Numbered from the stretch's first letter, positions 44,096 to 57,539 are shown. The stretch: DNA of 64,000 bases from Buxus sempervirens (GCA_947561395.2 OX387184.1:38802766-38866765); one strand, 5' to 3'. The notes: generated from the letters alone by a model not told the origin. Numbers and translations: made by a program.

Positions 44096-45454
44096 GACCC
44101 ATTGAGTCCGCTGGAAGCACCCTAAGTCCAAGTTGGCCTTTTTGAGCAAATGAAAGTAGGCCAGATCAGAATAGGGGCATAAAACCCTAGATTTAGAAAT
44201 TCAGCCCACTTGCTTTGAAGCAAATTTGTACCCTCCTTTTGGGCTCCCAACAGCCCTAAAGGTGAATCCTTTGCAGCTTTTGTAAATACATTGTAAATTT
44301 CGCCCTCGATGGCAAGTTGTAAGTTTTTGTTGTGACCCGACTCTCAGAGCAGATGAAAGATAAAAGGCCAGTTAGGACTCAGACGTGCTTCCTCTACACA
44401 AGTATGTCTAGGAGTCGCACCTTAATTGGTGCCAACCCTTGGGAACACACACATTGTCTGCTTGGCTTTACTTTCCTCATTTGTCCTTATTTCCTTAATT
44501 GCTTTGATAAATTCTGGAGATGACTGCAAAAAATGGTGATACTCATCCTTTTGTTCAATTTCCGCACTTCCTCATGCATGCTTTAGGCTGATTAAGAGTT
44601 CTGGTGTGAAACCCTAATTGATTTGGAACTTTGATTGAATAGTCGGCATGGCATCCTCATCCTCGACTGAGAGAATTCGCTTTCCTAGGATAGAGAAGTG
44701 CACCTGGGATACCCCCTGGATTCGTTCTTGGACAAGATAGCTTCAAGGGGATGATCAAATTTAGTGGGAGACACGATACCATATGGGACAAACTCTATCC
44801 TTGTTAAATGTACCAATTAATTGGGATATGATCCAAGCAGCCCTGCTTTTCTGGGATCCCCAATATTTAGTGTTTAGATTCGGTATCAATGAGTTGAGAC
44901 CCACAATTGAGGAATTTGACCTATTCCTCTCATTTCGCGATCTTGGAGAACCCGCTCGGCCAAATCTCAAGGAAAGTTACAAGAATGAAGCTTGTACTTT
45001 CTTTGTCCTCCCAAGAGGGGAATTCCAGTGTAACGTCCTGGATCCAGGTTTATTTAAGAACATAAACCCGACCCTAGAACGTTAAGATAATGGCCCAAAA
45101 TAACTAATCCAGACTTAAACAATTTCATTTAATATAATCAAAGTGCGGAAATAACAGATAAATGTTTTTTTTCTTTCAAGAAGTGCGGGATACAAAAGGA
45201 AACATCCAATACCAATTCCTCAACTAAGTCTGGAAGGGTTAACTAGAATAAAATGTACACCACCAATGTCATCTAAATAAAAGTAATCTAAAACAATTCT
45301 TCCAATACCAAGTCAAATTTAATAATATAAATCCCTAAACCTATATAGGAATAAAGTAATCTTCTTCCTGGTACTCAGTAATCCCCAGAAGTGTCTATCC
45401 CTGCAACATCCTCATCAGGAATATTTGAAAACAAAACTGATAAAACAATAATGT

Positions 45455-45466
45455 GAGAAACATCTC
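45455..45466 (-). other. Conserved S-family hairpin of S6, shortened
   Basis: Sense GAGA-TGTT-TCTC: shorter stem, different loop, same position before CAGTTTTGTTTTCA. Confidence 0.65.
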
Positions 45467-45569
45467 AGTAAGTAGTCATGCAAATAATTTGTAACAGTTC
45501 AAGTATATGCAGAATTTAATCAGACTAAGCACGATAAATTCAAACACTGTGAAATATAAACACAACCAT

Positions 45570-46055
45570 AGTGAAGTATCCCGCCGAGTATATGGACTGA
45601 GGATAAAAGGCAACAGCCACCAAATAACATTCTTCCCACCGAGTACATGGATTGAGGAAGTATCTCACCGAGTACACGGATTGAGGATAAACAAAAGTAA
45701 CCAGCTTCCCACCGAGTACACAGATTGAGGAAGTATCCCGCTGAGTCAACGGACTGAGGATAAACAAAAGTAACCAGCTTCCCACCGAGTACACGAATTG
45801 AAGAAGTATCCCGCCGAGTACACGGATTGAGGATAAACAAAAGTAACCAAATTACCACCGAGTACACGGATTGAGGAACTATCCCACCGAGTACACAAAC
45901 TGAGGATAAACAAAAATAACCAGCTTCCCACCAAGTACACGGATTGAGGAAGCATCCCACCGAGTACACGGACTAAGGATAAACAAAAGTAACCAGCTTC
46001 CCACCAAGTACACAAATTAATGAAGTATCCCACCGAGTACACGGATTGAGGATAT
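45570..46055 (-). repeat. Word array of S6
   Basis: Plus-strand units CCCACCGAGTACACGGATTG with AGGATAAACAAAAGTAACCA spacers, about 12 copies. In sense the core is CCG-TGTACT-CGG. Sense-strand frames through it stay open in places, which I take as a by-product. Confidence 0.82.
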
Positions 46056-46479
46056 AATAAAACAATCGCAATAGCAAAACAAACATGCTAAGCAATAGCC
46101 TTGTCACAACTGTAACCAAAAAACCCACACAAGTGGAGTCAATTTCATATCTCAAAATCACGGTTTCAATGGGCAAAATAATCCGGGTGTATGTAATATC
46201 ATTAGGAACTCAAAACATGTCCAGATAGTCCAAATACCAGTGTAGGAACTCTTAAAATCAACTTTGGTTAAAAAGACAATCATTTGAAACAATGGTATTA
46301 AGTAAAAGTGCCTCTTTGGTAAAATCTACCCAAAATCTATATAAAAATGAATTTTAAACATCCGCCAGTGCAAACTATCTCTAAATACCCTAAACTTGAT
46401 GGTACATAGGTTAAAAATGGATAAAAATAATTCCGTAGTGAAAAACTATGCTGAATGGCCACTTTTGAAAATCTGACAG

Positions 46480-46650
46480 ACAGGGCACTGAGCGGCCAAG
46501 CGCACTCGAACGGCCTTATACAATAGGTTGTTTCAGGGTTGGTCACTCGATAGATCGCTCGAGCGACTATTCGGGTGACAGTTATTCTGAAATAAATTGC
46601 TCTTGGGTTTTAAACAGAAAGACAAGGTGCTCGAGCGACTGTTCGGGTGG
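46480..46650 (-). repeat. GC phrase module of S6
   Basis: GATCGCTCGAGCGACTATTC and GCTCGAGCGACTGTTCGGGT, with GAGCGGCCAAGCGCACTCGA; GCTCGAGC is a perfect palindrome repeated twice. Confidence 0.75.
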
Positions 46651-48637
46651 CCCGTTACGGCAAAAATTTCTGAAAAGTTATGAAAATCAATAAAAATTCA
46701 ACAACTCAATAACCAATGCATCAAATCCATTCTAAAACACTTTCTGAACATGTTAGAACAATCCCCAACAAATAAAACATCATAAATCATGCAAACAACT
46801 CATCAAATCACCGAATAACCATGAATATCGAATAAACACGAATCTATTTTGTGAAAGTTTTAAAGGTCCTACTTACCTCTCTTCTTAGATTGAACCTTCT
46901 CTAAAGCACTGAATATCACCCCAAAGATGATCCACACGAAGCCAAACCCTCTTTATCTATTTTGGATCAAAAACCACATGCTTTAAGATCTCCAAACACA
47001 TATAAACCTTCAAAACAGAAACCTTCTTCTAGTTTGTTCTTACCTGGGTTTTTCTGAATGAAAATCTCCTTGTTTCCTTCTGAAAAATCTACTCTAACAG
47101 TTACTGGAGATTATGCTTTGATCTTGAGGGAAGTATAGAGAAGAATAGGAGAAGAAAACTAAAGTTGGCGGTTGTTCTCTATGTTTAAACATGAATAGCC
47201 TCCCAACTAGTTTTAGGTTATTTTATTAATTAATTTCCTTTTACTAAAATACCCCCTTTTACTAACCCAAACATAATCAATCCATTAAACCTCAAATCAA
47301 ACCAATCTTTTGGGTCAACCCCCACTTTATGGGTTCGACCAACTCTCGTTCACTCTTATATTTTATTTTTAATTAGTTCTACACTATAACAATCTGAATA
47401 ATAATAAATAAATAAAATTTCTCCCTAATTTAAACTTAAAAAAAAAAATCTCACCTTAGGTAGCTTTCCAAGTTCTCCTCCGATTCACCTTGGGACTTCT
47501 CCGGGTGGAACCAATGCCTCAACCGCTGCATATTAATAACTTAATCAGTTTATTTATTACTAAAATCTGGGATTTTACATCCAGACTTTAGGAGGTGACC
47601 AGGCATTCATGTGGGTTTCTAAAACCTTACTTGCTGAAAAAATAAGGAACAAAAAGCAGGAAAGACCCCGTGTTTGGTGGAACACCTTCACCCTCGTGGT
47701 TCTGTCGCAAATTTGTTTTCCAACTGGGGGAAACACCATTAATTTGGTCCTCATGGAAATTGTGGATCAACTCCGGGTAGGATACTGAATTATGCCATTG
47801 GTCCTCGCCCAATTGTATCATTCCCTGACTTTGACCAAGAATGGAACCAGGAGGTTTCAAGGTTACGCTCCTCTCCTTCAAATTTGGCTGCAAGACCACC
47901 TGATGGTCGCTAAACCCATCAGTCCGTAGTATGGGCTAGTACGAGACAACATCACAAGGATGGCTTGCAGAGAGATCAAACCAAACTTACCCACTCGTGA
48001 GGACTGGCTGAACCACTTTCTCCAACTAAATGGAGAAATAGATATCAGATGGTGGGGCACATTCAACTTTACCTACACCCCCATCTTGGCCTTTAAGAAT
48101 AGAAGGTGCCTAGCCTTGATAGGGTTAACCCATGCTGTGCTATACTACCCGATCCAAGTTCTGAGACAGTTTGGGAAGTCTCAGGGAATACCGATCAAGG
48201 ACAACGTGGGCGATGTGACCAGTCCTCTCACAAAGGAGCTGAGGCAGCGTTTGTTGGATGAATGGCAGAACATGCGTAAACTCCAAGAAGACATTTTCTC
48301 TCATTCCCACTTTCATGAATTTGAATAGGGGATGGCCCGGGAATTTGGCCTCGAAGGCCCCCCCGCCTCTTCATCCCGTCACTTCTAGCGACATTCCAGT
48401 TCCACCCCCTAACACATACAGGAATAGGGTGGCCGAACTGCAAGAGACTCACTCCCGCCTTCATCTAGCTTACGTGAATTCGAAACGAGAGAGTTGGTAG
48501 GCAATGAGGCCTTGCAGCAAGAAATGGAACTTGTGTGGAAGCGCTCAGAAGAGGACCGACGTCTGCGGAACCAGCTTCTGCGTGCCTTGAGGAGGCAAGA
48601 CGTGTCCTCTCCCTATGATGATGACCTACCTAGTTAG

Positions 48638-49069
48638 GCTTTGGCATGATTGTAACAATTAAACATGACAATGTACAGTAGGCCTTGACAGGCTCTCATT
48701 TTGATGTTGAAGCATGAACTTTTCTCTTTTATAATATTGAAGCATGAATTTCAATTTTGAAGCATGATTTTCCTGTTATAATCTGGAACATGAATTTCCC
48801 TTGAGTTGAATATCTTGTATTGAATCTGATTTGGCGAAATGGAATTTGAACTGAATCAATGAATGAAAGAATTGAAGTCTTCCATAGACAAATCGGTCCC
48901 CGACGAACCACCCTTAATCATGGCAATCCTCGATCGCTAAGACCACTTGCCCCTTTTTGAATCAAAATCTTGAAACCCAGAAAATGTCCTGGACACGAGG
49001 ACACTCAATACCCTTGAGCTCAGATCACACCCGTTTGAATCTTTTCAAGATCATTCGGTTAGCCTTGCA
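48638..49069 (+). other. Element B non-coding tract after ORF1
   Basis: AT-rich, with several GAAGCATGAA/TTTTGAAGCATGA words (48710-48770). No coding signal recognised. Confidence 0.55.
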
Positions 49070-49307
49070 GGGCACCAACGCCATCGGTGATTAAACCGAA
49101 GATTGGCCGAGGAACGTCCTGGCATAGCATACCCCTAGTGAGGCGCCGAAGTCTATGGTGATTAAACCTGTGACTAGCTAAGTCACGCCCGGGTATTACT
49201 AGCCGAAGTTTTTAGGGCACCAACGCTGTCGGTGATTAAACCGAAGATTGGTCGAGGAACGTCCTGGCATAGCATACCCCTAGTGAGGTGCCGAAGTCTA
49301 TGGTGAT
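49070..49307 (+). repeat. 145-bp tandem array of element B, left part
   Basis: Units start with GGGCACCAACG at 49070 and 49215. Each is a diverged dimer of about 72-bp halves: both halves contain GGTGATTAAACC, then a GAAGATTGGCCGAGG-like or GTGACTAGCTAAGG-like segment. Interrupted by O6 at 49308. Confidence 0.88.
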
Positions 49308-52300
49308 TGTTAGCACCTCATTTTTGCACCTCCAGAAATGAAAAAATTGAAAACCTAAAGTGAAAAAGTCAAACCTTGAAGGGTCAAGAAGTTGTCTTTT
49401 TAATCTGGTGCAAATCAACCACCATACTTCTTCCCATTGAAAAAGAAATTCCAACACAATTCTAACGCAACTAAGTTAGCTCAAATCGGAGTTCGGATGA
49501 AGAAGTTACGGGCTGGTCAAACTTGGGGGGAGCAGACATTGGCTTTATACTCAGACCCAGTTCAACTGCCCAACTTGATCCCAAAAGATAGAGGATCCCG
49601 ACATGATTCCGACGCAACTGAGTTTGCCGGAATCGGAGTCCTGGATAGAAAGATATAAGCAAAACTGGTTTCCGGGAAGCAATTTTGCACTTCTGCTAAA
49701 AACCTGAATTTGCTACTAAACTCTAGCTTAGTAGATAGAGAATCTCGACCTGATTCCAATGCCACTGAGTTTGCTAAAATCGGACATCGGATGAAAGAGT
49801 TATGCGAGTCAAAGTTTCAGGAAAACTGCCCACGTGGCAAGGAAGCAGAAAAGGACAAAATAAATAAAAATCAGGAATAAAATATTCATTTTTACAAAAT
49901 ATCTCAATTTTTACATTTAAAATAAATAATAAAATCCGATAAAATCGGAAAAAGTTCATCAAAATGGGGGGAAATTTGAAATCCGCGCAATTAAAACGTG
50001 CGCGTCCGCACAGTATGTGTGGACGTGCCGTGTCTGCACATACTATGCGGATCCATGCTTATCCAAATCGACACCTGTCGATAGCTAGCAACAATTGGCA
50101 GATATTTTTTGATTGCGCACGAGGAAATTTCATCCGCACTTTAAATGCAGATGAGGCCAATCCGCACTTTAAGTACGGATCTGACCTGTTTTGTCTATAA
50201 AAAGGGCCCCAGCCCCATTGTTCTTCCAACCTTCTTCCACCTTGTCTTCCCCACGACCCCTTGCAACCAGAAGCTTACCCACTCACCCAAACCTTTCTAA
50301 ATACCCAAAATGCCCCTCTGAGCCCTTTTTCCTTCTCCTTTCTCCATTCTACTTACAAGAAGAGAAAAGGTCCTTGATTTTTGGACCGAGGGAGGAGCTC
50401 CAAGTTGCTGTCTACAGTCATTGGAGGGTCATCACATCCCTAAAAAAAAAGTAAGTTTAAGGTGCGAGTTCTCTTCATGTCTTGTTTCACATATGTTAAA
50501 ATAAAAATGCAATGAGTACATTGATGTTTAGAATACTTTGAGCCTTTTCTTTATATTGTCTTTCCTGTTTCTTTTCTTTCATTTTTGTGCCAATGGAACC
50601 TCCATGGTAAGGGAAGGTTTCCATCTGAATGAAGGGAGATGAGGGTCATCAGTAAGGTAAAAAGAGATCACTTATGCAAATCCCATTCTAATCCCTCTTG
50701 CTAATCAATTTTTATAGGGGGATATGTCCTCCTTTGACATCCACTTTACCCCTAACTGTTCCCCCTTTTCCCTTCTTCTTTTGTCATTTGGTTGTTCCCA
50801 TGCATGCTTCTTTGATTTCATGAGGCTCCTCATTTCTGCTTTTTTCCTTTTAAGATGTGTAGCATAACTTCATAGCATATTCATTCATTATTTTGGGTGT
50901 TTTGTAAGAAAAGGGTAGAAGACACTCCATGTAGCATATTAAGAGAGCATGCATGGGTTTGTTCCATCATTTCTTTCCACTATAAGCATAAATTGGTAGT
51001 CTTATCTTTTTCTCTTTTCATTTATCACTTGATCCATGATACACACACACACAAGCCTTAAATCATGAATAAATCATCCAAGCATCCATCTTTCACACAG
51101 TTTCTGTAGGTTATTAAGTGCTTTTGCATGCATGTTTACTAGTGTTACTTGTTCTATATGCTGATTGTGAGTAATTGAATGGTGAAGAGCGAATGAATGA
51201 CTGAGAGACCAAGCTTAGAGGCCTTTCAAGGTTTAATATCTTCTCTCCATGGAGAAGGATGGTCACCCTTTGTATTACCAGAAGTAGGGACTTTTAGAGT
51301 CCCTACTACAGGCCTTAAAGTGGGAGAAGCCCCAAGCTTCTCCCTTTCTTTCTTGCTTGAAGCACCGGTGGGAAAAGTTTGTGTTTAGCCAAAAATGGAG
51401 CATCTAAACCACTGTGGGTTTGCTCAGAGACCCACAGCAGTTCGTACAGACCTCTGGGAGGAAGACGAACATAACCCTATAGTAGTTTTGGCCTTTTTGG
51501 GTTTCCGAGCTGGATCCACAGACACAGGGCGGATCGGGCCTGACCACTGCATGTGCAGACAAGTCCGGTCCACACAGGGTCTGCGAACAGGCCTTGTCTA
51601 CATAAGGTCTATGACCAAGCCCAGTGGACCTCCAGGTTTCATTTTCTTGGCCCTAGGCCCATCCAGTTCAACCCAAATTCAATTAATAAGACCCCTTAGG
51701 ACTTTTGGATCAACCCAGACCCTCATTCTGAGACTTGGGCCCAATAAGGTTTCGTGGGCCTTCCAACGGGGCCCACATTCAGTCTTGCTTCAAACCAAAG
51801 CCCATTTTAAAGATGGGCCCCAAATGGCAACATGGATAATGCCTTGCGCCACCTCCAAACAACATTATCATCTTTGTCTGGAAGCTTATCTCTAAGGTCT
51901 AACGTATGATTGGTGATAAAATCAACCAACACACACCCTTTCACATCTTTCTAAGGTAGGTAGGCAAACAAGAACACGGGCAGAGCCAACACCATCATCT
52001 CCTAGCCCGACCTTCCTTACCCATTACTTGGAAAATCCTTTCCCAATCCAAAAGCCTTAACCCATTAATCAACTTGTATATTTAATTAATCTTTAAATCA
52101 AATAACCAAACCCAACAATTAGGGTTATCCAACGTAACCCTAGATGGGCCTTGGGCTTGACTTAAGCCCAACATGAAATCCAATGGGTTGTCCAATGGGG
52201 TCCATATCCGACCCACTTCACCAAAGGATAAAGAGATAAAATCAACTAAGACAAGGGGACCTACACCCTTGGTGGTCCCCACTCAGACCTAATGAGAGTG

Positions 52301-52574
52301 CATGCTGGCTTAGGAAATAGGGTGAGAATAAGTTGACTCGATCCAGGGAGACCCGAGGGACCCGTCAATCTACGAGGCAGACCGGGGTGTCTTCGGACTT
52401 CCTCAGACCGTAACCAAGAACTTAGCCGGAATCTCTAAAAAGCCGCAGACCAATAAGTTAGACTGATTTAGGCACCCTGGTGTCTGCCTGCACCCCTTCA
52501 GGAAGTGGCAACTCCGAATATCCTGAGGCACACACTCCACGTGTGCCTCGCCCGTGCGAAATCCGGTGCATACA
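49308..52574 (+). mobile_element. O6: solo O-family LTR with GTGAT target duplication (3267 bp)
   Basis: Starts TGTTAGCACCTCATTTTTGC, ends CGGTGCATACA; GTGAT at 49303-49307 and 52575-52579. U3 repeats 49310-49830; GC block 49985-50180 with GTCCGCACA-GTA-TGTGTGGAC; TATA TCTATAAAAAGGG at 50194-50206; second GC block 51515-51605; conserved 3' part 52320-52570. No internal region: a solo LTR inside the tandem array. Confidence 0.9.
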
Positions 52575-52929
52575 GTGATTAAACCTATGACTAGCTAAGG
52601 CACGCCCGGGTATTACTAGCCGAAGTTTTCAGGGCACCAACGTCGTCGGTGATTAAACCAAAGATTGGCCGAGGAACGTCCTGGCATAGCATACCCCTAA
52701 TGAGGCGCCGAAGTCTATGGTGTTTAAACATGCGACTAGCTAAAGCACGCCCGGGTATTACTAGCTGAAGTTTTTAGGGCACCAACGCCGTCGGTGATTA
52801 AACCGACGATTGGCCGAGGAACGTCCTGGCATAGCATACCCCTAGTGAGGCGCCGAAGTCTATGGTGATTAAACCTGTGACTAGCTAAGGATGCCCGAGT
52901 ATTACTAGCTGAAGTTTTTAGGGCACCAA
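52575..52929 (+). repeat. 145-bp tandem array of element B, middle part
   Basis: Finishes the copy cut by O6 (93 bp before plus 57 after, minus the 5-bp duplication, gives 145), then copies at 52632 and 52777, and a new one at 52921 cut by S7. Confidence 0.88.
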
Positions 52930-53318
52930 TGTAACACCCCGAACCTGGGTCTATGCAAAACAAGCTGTAACGCCCCGGATCCGGGTTACGTAATGGAACC
53001 GTAACTCGTACCCAAGGGTTAGATAACAAAACCGCAGGATCTATATCAGAGTGTAAGAAACATGACATTTCATTTATTATCATCAATCACAATATCAGAG
53101 TTCACTAAAAATATCCCAATCACCAAACCACAATGAATTGAAAGAATTACAGTTCAAAAGTTACTCACTATCTCAAATGAAATAACAACTAAGATATATC
53201 TCAATAGTCACTCGACAAAGTAATCCTCTCCTCTATACTCGGGGTATTCCGCGTCTGGCTCAACCCCACGTATATCGTCCTCACCAGGATCTGAAAACAA
53301 AACAAATCAAAACGGAAT

Positions 53319-53334
53319 GAGATACGAATATCCC
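53319..53334 (-). other. Conserved S-family UUCG hairpin of S8
   Basis: Sense GGGATA-TTCG-TATCTC. Confidence 0.78.
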
Positions 53335-53569
53335 AGCAAGTAGCACATGCGTGCACAAAACCTTTATATCAGTTCTAAAACATGCTCCAATAGTAAAACA
53401 TGCATCAGTAACGATAACCAACGTTTAAGAGTAATCCGAGTAATCCAAATACAACATATATACTGATAAAGGGCAATATCAACAATCAATGCATAACAGC
53501 GATTCATAAGTGAAATCATAAAAAAAAAAAAAAGTCCACAGTGGAGTCATGAAATAAGATTGCCCTTAA

Positions 53570-54030
53570 CTAGGTAATGCCGAAGTTCACTATGCCACCT
53601 CCCGACTTAGGTGCGAAGCCGAGTACACGATCATCGTCTTATTGCGGGAGAACCCATCCAGTACAGTGATGAGTTGGCATGTACTAATCCAGTCACAGTC
53701 CGAGTACACGATAAAATGAGGAATAGCCGCAGCCAGCCGAGTACACGATCAAGCCTCACCGAGTACACAGTGGAAACGAATGCGTGAACAACTCATTACG
53801 ACTAGCAAAGAAAACAATCTATTCCACTACCTAGCTCTTAACTTGACAAATGTGGATCCACACCAAGCTATGCCATCTAGACTCGAGCTAAAGCCAAAAA
53901 CAAAAATATCAATAATATCAACTTGTTCCAGACCCAAAACATGCTATCTCGAGCACACAGCCATCTCTGAGTACACAGAGGAACCAACCCCCCCAAGTAC
54001 ATGGGGCATCCCCGAGTACACGGAGGTAAG
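53570..54030 (-). repeat. Loose word array of S8
   Basis: CCGAGTACACGAT, ACCGAGTACACAGTGG, CCGAGTACACGGAGG words at irregular spacing (about eight). Same word family as S6. Confidence 0.7.
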
Positions 54031-57000
54031 GTAACCATCCATCCATCAAAGAATCCCAAAACATCGTTCAAGTGTATGGAGAAAACCAAATAATCATATT
54101 TATCCAAAATAACTTGACTTAAAGTTCTTTTTCAAAGTATTGCATAGAATTTATTTTATAGTCAAAGTTTTGATGAAAATTTCTCAATTTCGGTTAAACC
54201 GGCAAATCCGAGTATTGAAACCAAAATCCAACTATGCTACTTTAATCTGCCTTATAGGGTTTGCTTACATACATCCTAAACAGTATGTGACAATTAGAAT
54301 TTATACTCATATCCCTCTTATCTGGCCTACACTTCCAATTCCTTCTTTAACACTTTTTGGTTTCTCTAAACTTACCACTTCTTAAGAATTCTGTTTTCAG
54401 CAATTTACTTTTCCATATACGTTTTCCCTTTAGTAGCTTTAGTTCACTACACTCCCTTGTCATCATTTCCCATTAGTGCTGTAGGTAACTCCATCTCTTA
54501 AGTTTCACAAATAACACATGCTAGTGCTGAAAATATTTCAGCAATCAAGAAACCCAAGGTTATAACATGACCGAATTTGAGTACCTTACTTGGAACCACA
54601 GCATGCTCCAAATCAGCATTTAGTTCATACCTTTAAAACCCCAATTTAATAGGAAGATAATTTCCCAATGAAGACCCAATGTAGGTTTTAATACCCCTTG
54701 AACATAAGCTTATATATATATATAACCAGCTGCACGTAACAGCACCAAACACCCACACTCTCATCTAGTTCCATTTTTACACTTCCATTACCTTCAATTC
54801 AGCTTCCTTTATTTCCTAATAGTAAGAATAAAGACTTTGATTCTCAACCTAATGAGCATGAGTTGGGCGCCACTCAACAATGCTCCACAATCTTAGACAC
54901 TCTAGTTTAACAATCCTTAGCAACATGAGGTCCCTTCTAACTTACTGATCTGTCTATAGACAAACTTTTAAGAAATTTTCCAGGTTTAGTTTGCAATTAA
55001 TTGTATGCCTTGGAGAAGGTTTCAGCATTTAAAAAAATGACTAATATATATATACTAAACAGGTACTGTTTTATAATTGGATACCAACATATGCTCCTAG
55101 CTCCAATTCCCGAAGAACCCCCAATTCCCTCAATAATCCTCCATTTAACCTTTTCCCCATAAGTGGTTCTAAATCCAACATATAAAATGAAGAGTGCTGG
55201 ACATCCGGCTCTAGGAATTAAACACCACTCAGCACTAACTAAAACTGTGTAATGATCTGAACCATCACACTTCGTCCATGCACTCCAATTACACTTGTGT
55301 AGTTTTCTAAATTAATTGCCAAAATAATTCTCTAGTTAAGTAATTCAGGTATTCACCCTCTCAGCCTTCCACAGCAATCCTGTACAACGATCTAACAGAA
55401 AACAATTGCTGTAGTGGTATTAACCTTACTTTAACCACTCATTCAAGTTTAATTTTATCACTAAAATCAATACCAATTGCTGAAGTTGTTCTTGTGTTTC
55501 TTTCTCTCAATTTCGGCAACCAAGGTAACTACAACAGTAAGTTTATAACTTAATCAATCCACAATGACACTCCTCTACAGCAGACCAATACACAGATAAG
55601 AAAACATTTATCATGTAAGTAAACATAATTATATCATAAGATTCAAGCCATTTCAGTCTAGATAGTAAACAGTCCAGAACAGGGGATCTGCTGTAATTCC
55701 TACTCATGCCATACCAGATTTTCAGTTCAGCTCATACAACTCAACTCAGAAGCTTCTACTTTATATTTGATTTACCATTGAAACACTAAACCGAAAGACA
55801 AGTCATTCAAACTATTATTTCCAGCAAAACAGTCATAACTTATACATCTATATATATATACATGAATCCCATCAAGCTTCTCAAATTCCAATACCAGAAT
55901 TCAAAACTCCATTTAGAAACCCACAATCATGCTTTAGAATGTTTTAAAACAATTTCAATGTTGTCCCTATCTCTAAAGAAATAAAAATTCAGAAAGTTTG
56001 CAAACACCTCAAGTTTCATTTAGACACCAATTGACTTTCCTTAACTTACAGTAGCACCTTATCATACAGTAGACGTCCATATTTAAAACTAAACAAATTT
56101 CTCGATTAAAAACAGCTAAAATGAGATTTGATGATGCTACTTACCTGGAAATCAAGTTTATGAGTTTCTAGAAATTGGTTTTTACTGAACTAAAAATCTA
56201 AAGAAAATTTTCTAATGGTACACTCGTCGTATCTCTGTAGACCTGAAATTTAATTCGAAATTTACTGCACACAACTCTTCACTAATCAAGGTTTACTTAC
56301 AAATTAATTTCAGAAAAATTATGAGTCTCCACTTATAATTTTAATCTACTTTAGAATTTAACTAAGTCATTCAGCACATTACACAAATAGCAGCACCTCA
56401 TATCCTTCGATCAAAACAGATTTACTTTATCTATCAATTTCATGCTTCAAATCCAACCATACGAAAATCAGAAGAGGAAAACTGCTACTTACCTTAAATG
56501 CTCATGCCAATTCTCTAATAATTTCCTCAATTCCTCAATTGCATTCGACACTTTCTCTGCCTCCAAAACTGAACGACCAACAAAGATTTGGATTTTCATA
56601 ATTGGATCAGATCTCTTCCAATGTAAATTTTGCTTGATAAAGTAACCATATGAACATCATTAGAACTCCTACCTTACCTGAACTCCAGATTTGCAGCACT
56701 TAGTTGAATTCCATGTCTACCAAAATGACCTCCTCAACTTTCTCTCTCAAACAGAACTTCAGTAGCACCAAAAACTCAGATCGCTCCACACATCCAGATC
56801 TGCTCCAGCAATCCCAGCTTCCACTACTCCTCTCTGAAATTCCAAGATCGGTTCTAACAAATGCCAAAACGAACCAGCAATTTCTAATGACCTGGTTTTA
56901 TAGTTGCTGCTCAGTAGCAACTTAAACCACTATCTGCTGATGTGCCACAACACCAAGTTCCCTATATCAGCAGCTCAATTCAAGTTAGCTTCACTTAATT

Positions 57001-57523
57001 TTTTTTTTCCCACCTCATCCGAGCATAAAATCAACTAAATAAAATTATGGAAGTTTCTCATACCTATTGACTTTTAAATAGTCCATCATGCTCAAGCAAC
57101 ATTTCTGAATTTATCCATAATCTCTTTTCTCTGCAAAATCACTAATTATCCTTAATTTAATCCCTAAGAAAATAAGTTTTTAATTTTTCAAAAAATTAGG
57201 GATTTTACACAAGCACCAAACCCGAATCCAAAGTGATACTGTGCCCAAAGCTACTAATTACCAGACATTTAAATTCAACAAATTCCATTTGTAACGCCCC
57301 GGATCCGAGTCACGAAATAACACCGTAACTCATCCCCGGAGGTTAATTTAAAACACAGGATCGCAATATCAGAGTGAAGGAAAAACATGAATACAATAAT
57401 AACTATATAACAGAGTGCGCTAAAATATTCCCAAACTAAAATAAGACTCACATGTCCAAGTAACTACCCGCAAGTATCGAGCTCTCCAAGAGTATCTGAA
57501 AACAAAAACGAAAGCAACGGGGT

Positions 57524-57539
57524 GAGATACGAATATCCC
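57524..57539 (-). other. Conserved S-family UUCG hairpin of S9
   Basis: Sense GGGATA-TTCG-TATCTC. Confidence 0.78.

Larger units (their letters stand above)
42339..44647 (+). other. Leader of element B
   Basis: No coding signal. Starts with the primer site and CTCAACCCAGTCGGACCCTGG, also present inverted at 5267-5358. O5 interrupts it at 43293-44095. The part 44205-44450 matches element A's leader in inverted orientation. Confidence 0.7.
45029..47579 (-). mobile_element. S6: solo S-family LTR with TCCAG target duplication
   Basis: Plus-strand ends TGTAACGTCCTGG (45029) and GGGATTTTACA (47579); TCCAG at 45024-45028 and 47580-47584. Sense features: donor-like GTAAGTAGGACC at 46876, GC module 46480-46650 (GCTCGAGCGACTRTTCGGGTG words), word array 45570-46055, hairpin 45455-45466. 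The acceptor-like position reads TTTTCAA here. 2551 bp. Confidence 0.86.
44648..48637 (+). pseudogene. Element B ORF1 (plant-mobile-domain-like, DUF7745-type), split by S6
   Basis: Start at 44648 (MASSSSTERIRFPRIEKC). First part (44783-45028) reads WDMIQAALLFWDPQYLVFRF, INELRPTIEEFDLFLSFRDL; the pattern W-x-P-x(4)-F-F-G-x-E-x-x-PT-EE is typical of the plant mobile domain and of ORF1 in Ogre elements. Second part: RVWWNTFTLVVLSQICFPTG, LQIWLQDHL (47670-47915), then WLNHFLQLNGEIDIRWWG, LIGLTHAVLYYPIQVLRQFG (47970-48180), ending LRRQDVSSPYDDDLPS at 48637. Role unknown. Broken in a few places; treated as a fossil. Confidence 0.72.
52966..57209 (-). mobile_element. S8: solo S-family LTR with CAAGC target duplication
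   Basis: Plus-strand ends TGTAACGCCCC (52966) and GGGATTTTACA (57209); CAAGC at 52961-52965 and 57210-57214. At 4244 bp it is the longest copy. Sense features: donor-like GTAAGTAGCATC at 56144 (similar sites near 56490), word array 53570-54030, hairpin 53319-53334, acceptor-like TTTTCAG near 53292. I saw no strong GC module in it. Confidence 0.87.

Noticed and set aside
17387-44100. Shared GACCC at O2 (17387-17391) and O5 (43288-43292, 44096-44100) as ends of one element
   Set aside because: O5 is complete in itself with both duplications; a 5-base coincidence is likely.
45570-46055. CRISPR-like regular repeat and spacer pattern
   Set aside because: Spacers are themselves repeats, there are no cas genes, and the context is a plant LTR.
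45520-46176. Cys/Tyr-rich frames on the minus strand
   Set aside because: Translations of the S6 word array; several overlapping frames are open at once.
44648-48637. Host gene with a plant mobile domain
   Set aside because: It lies directly downstream of an O-family LTR, primer site and leader, so it is ORF1 of a retroelement.
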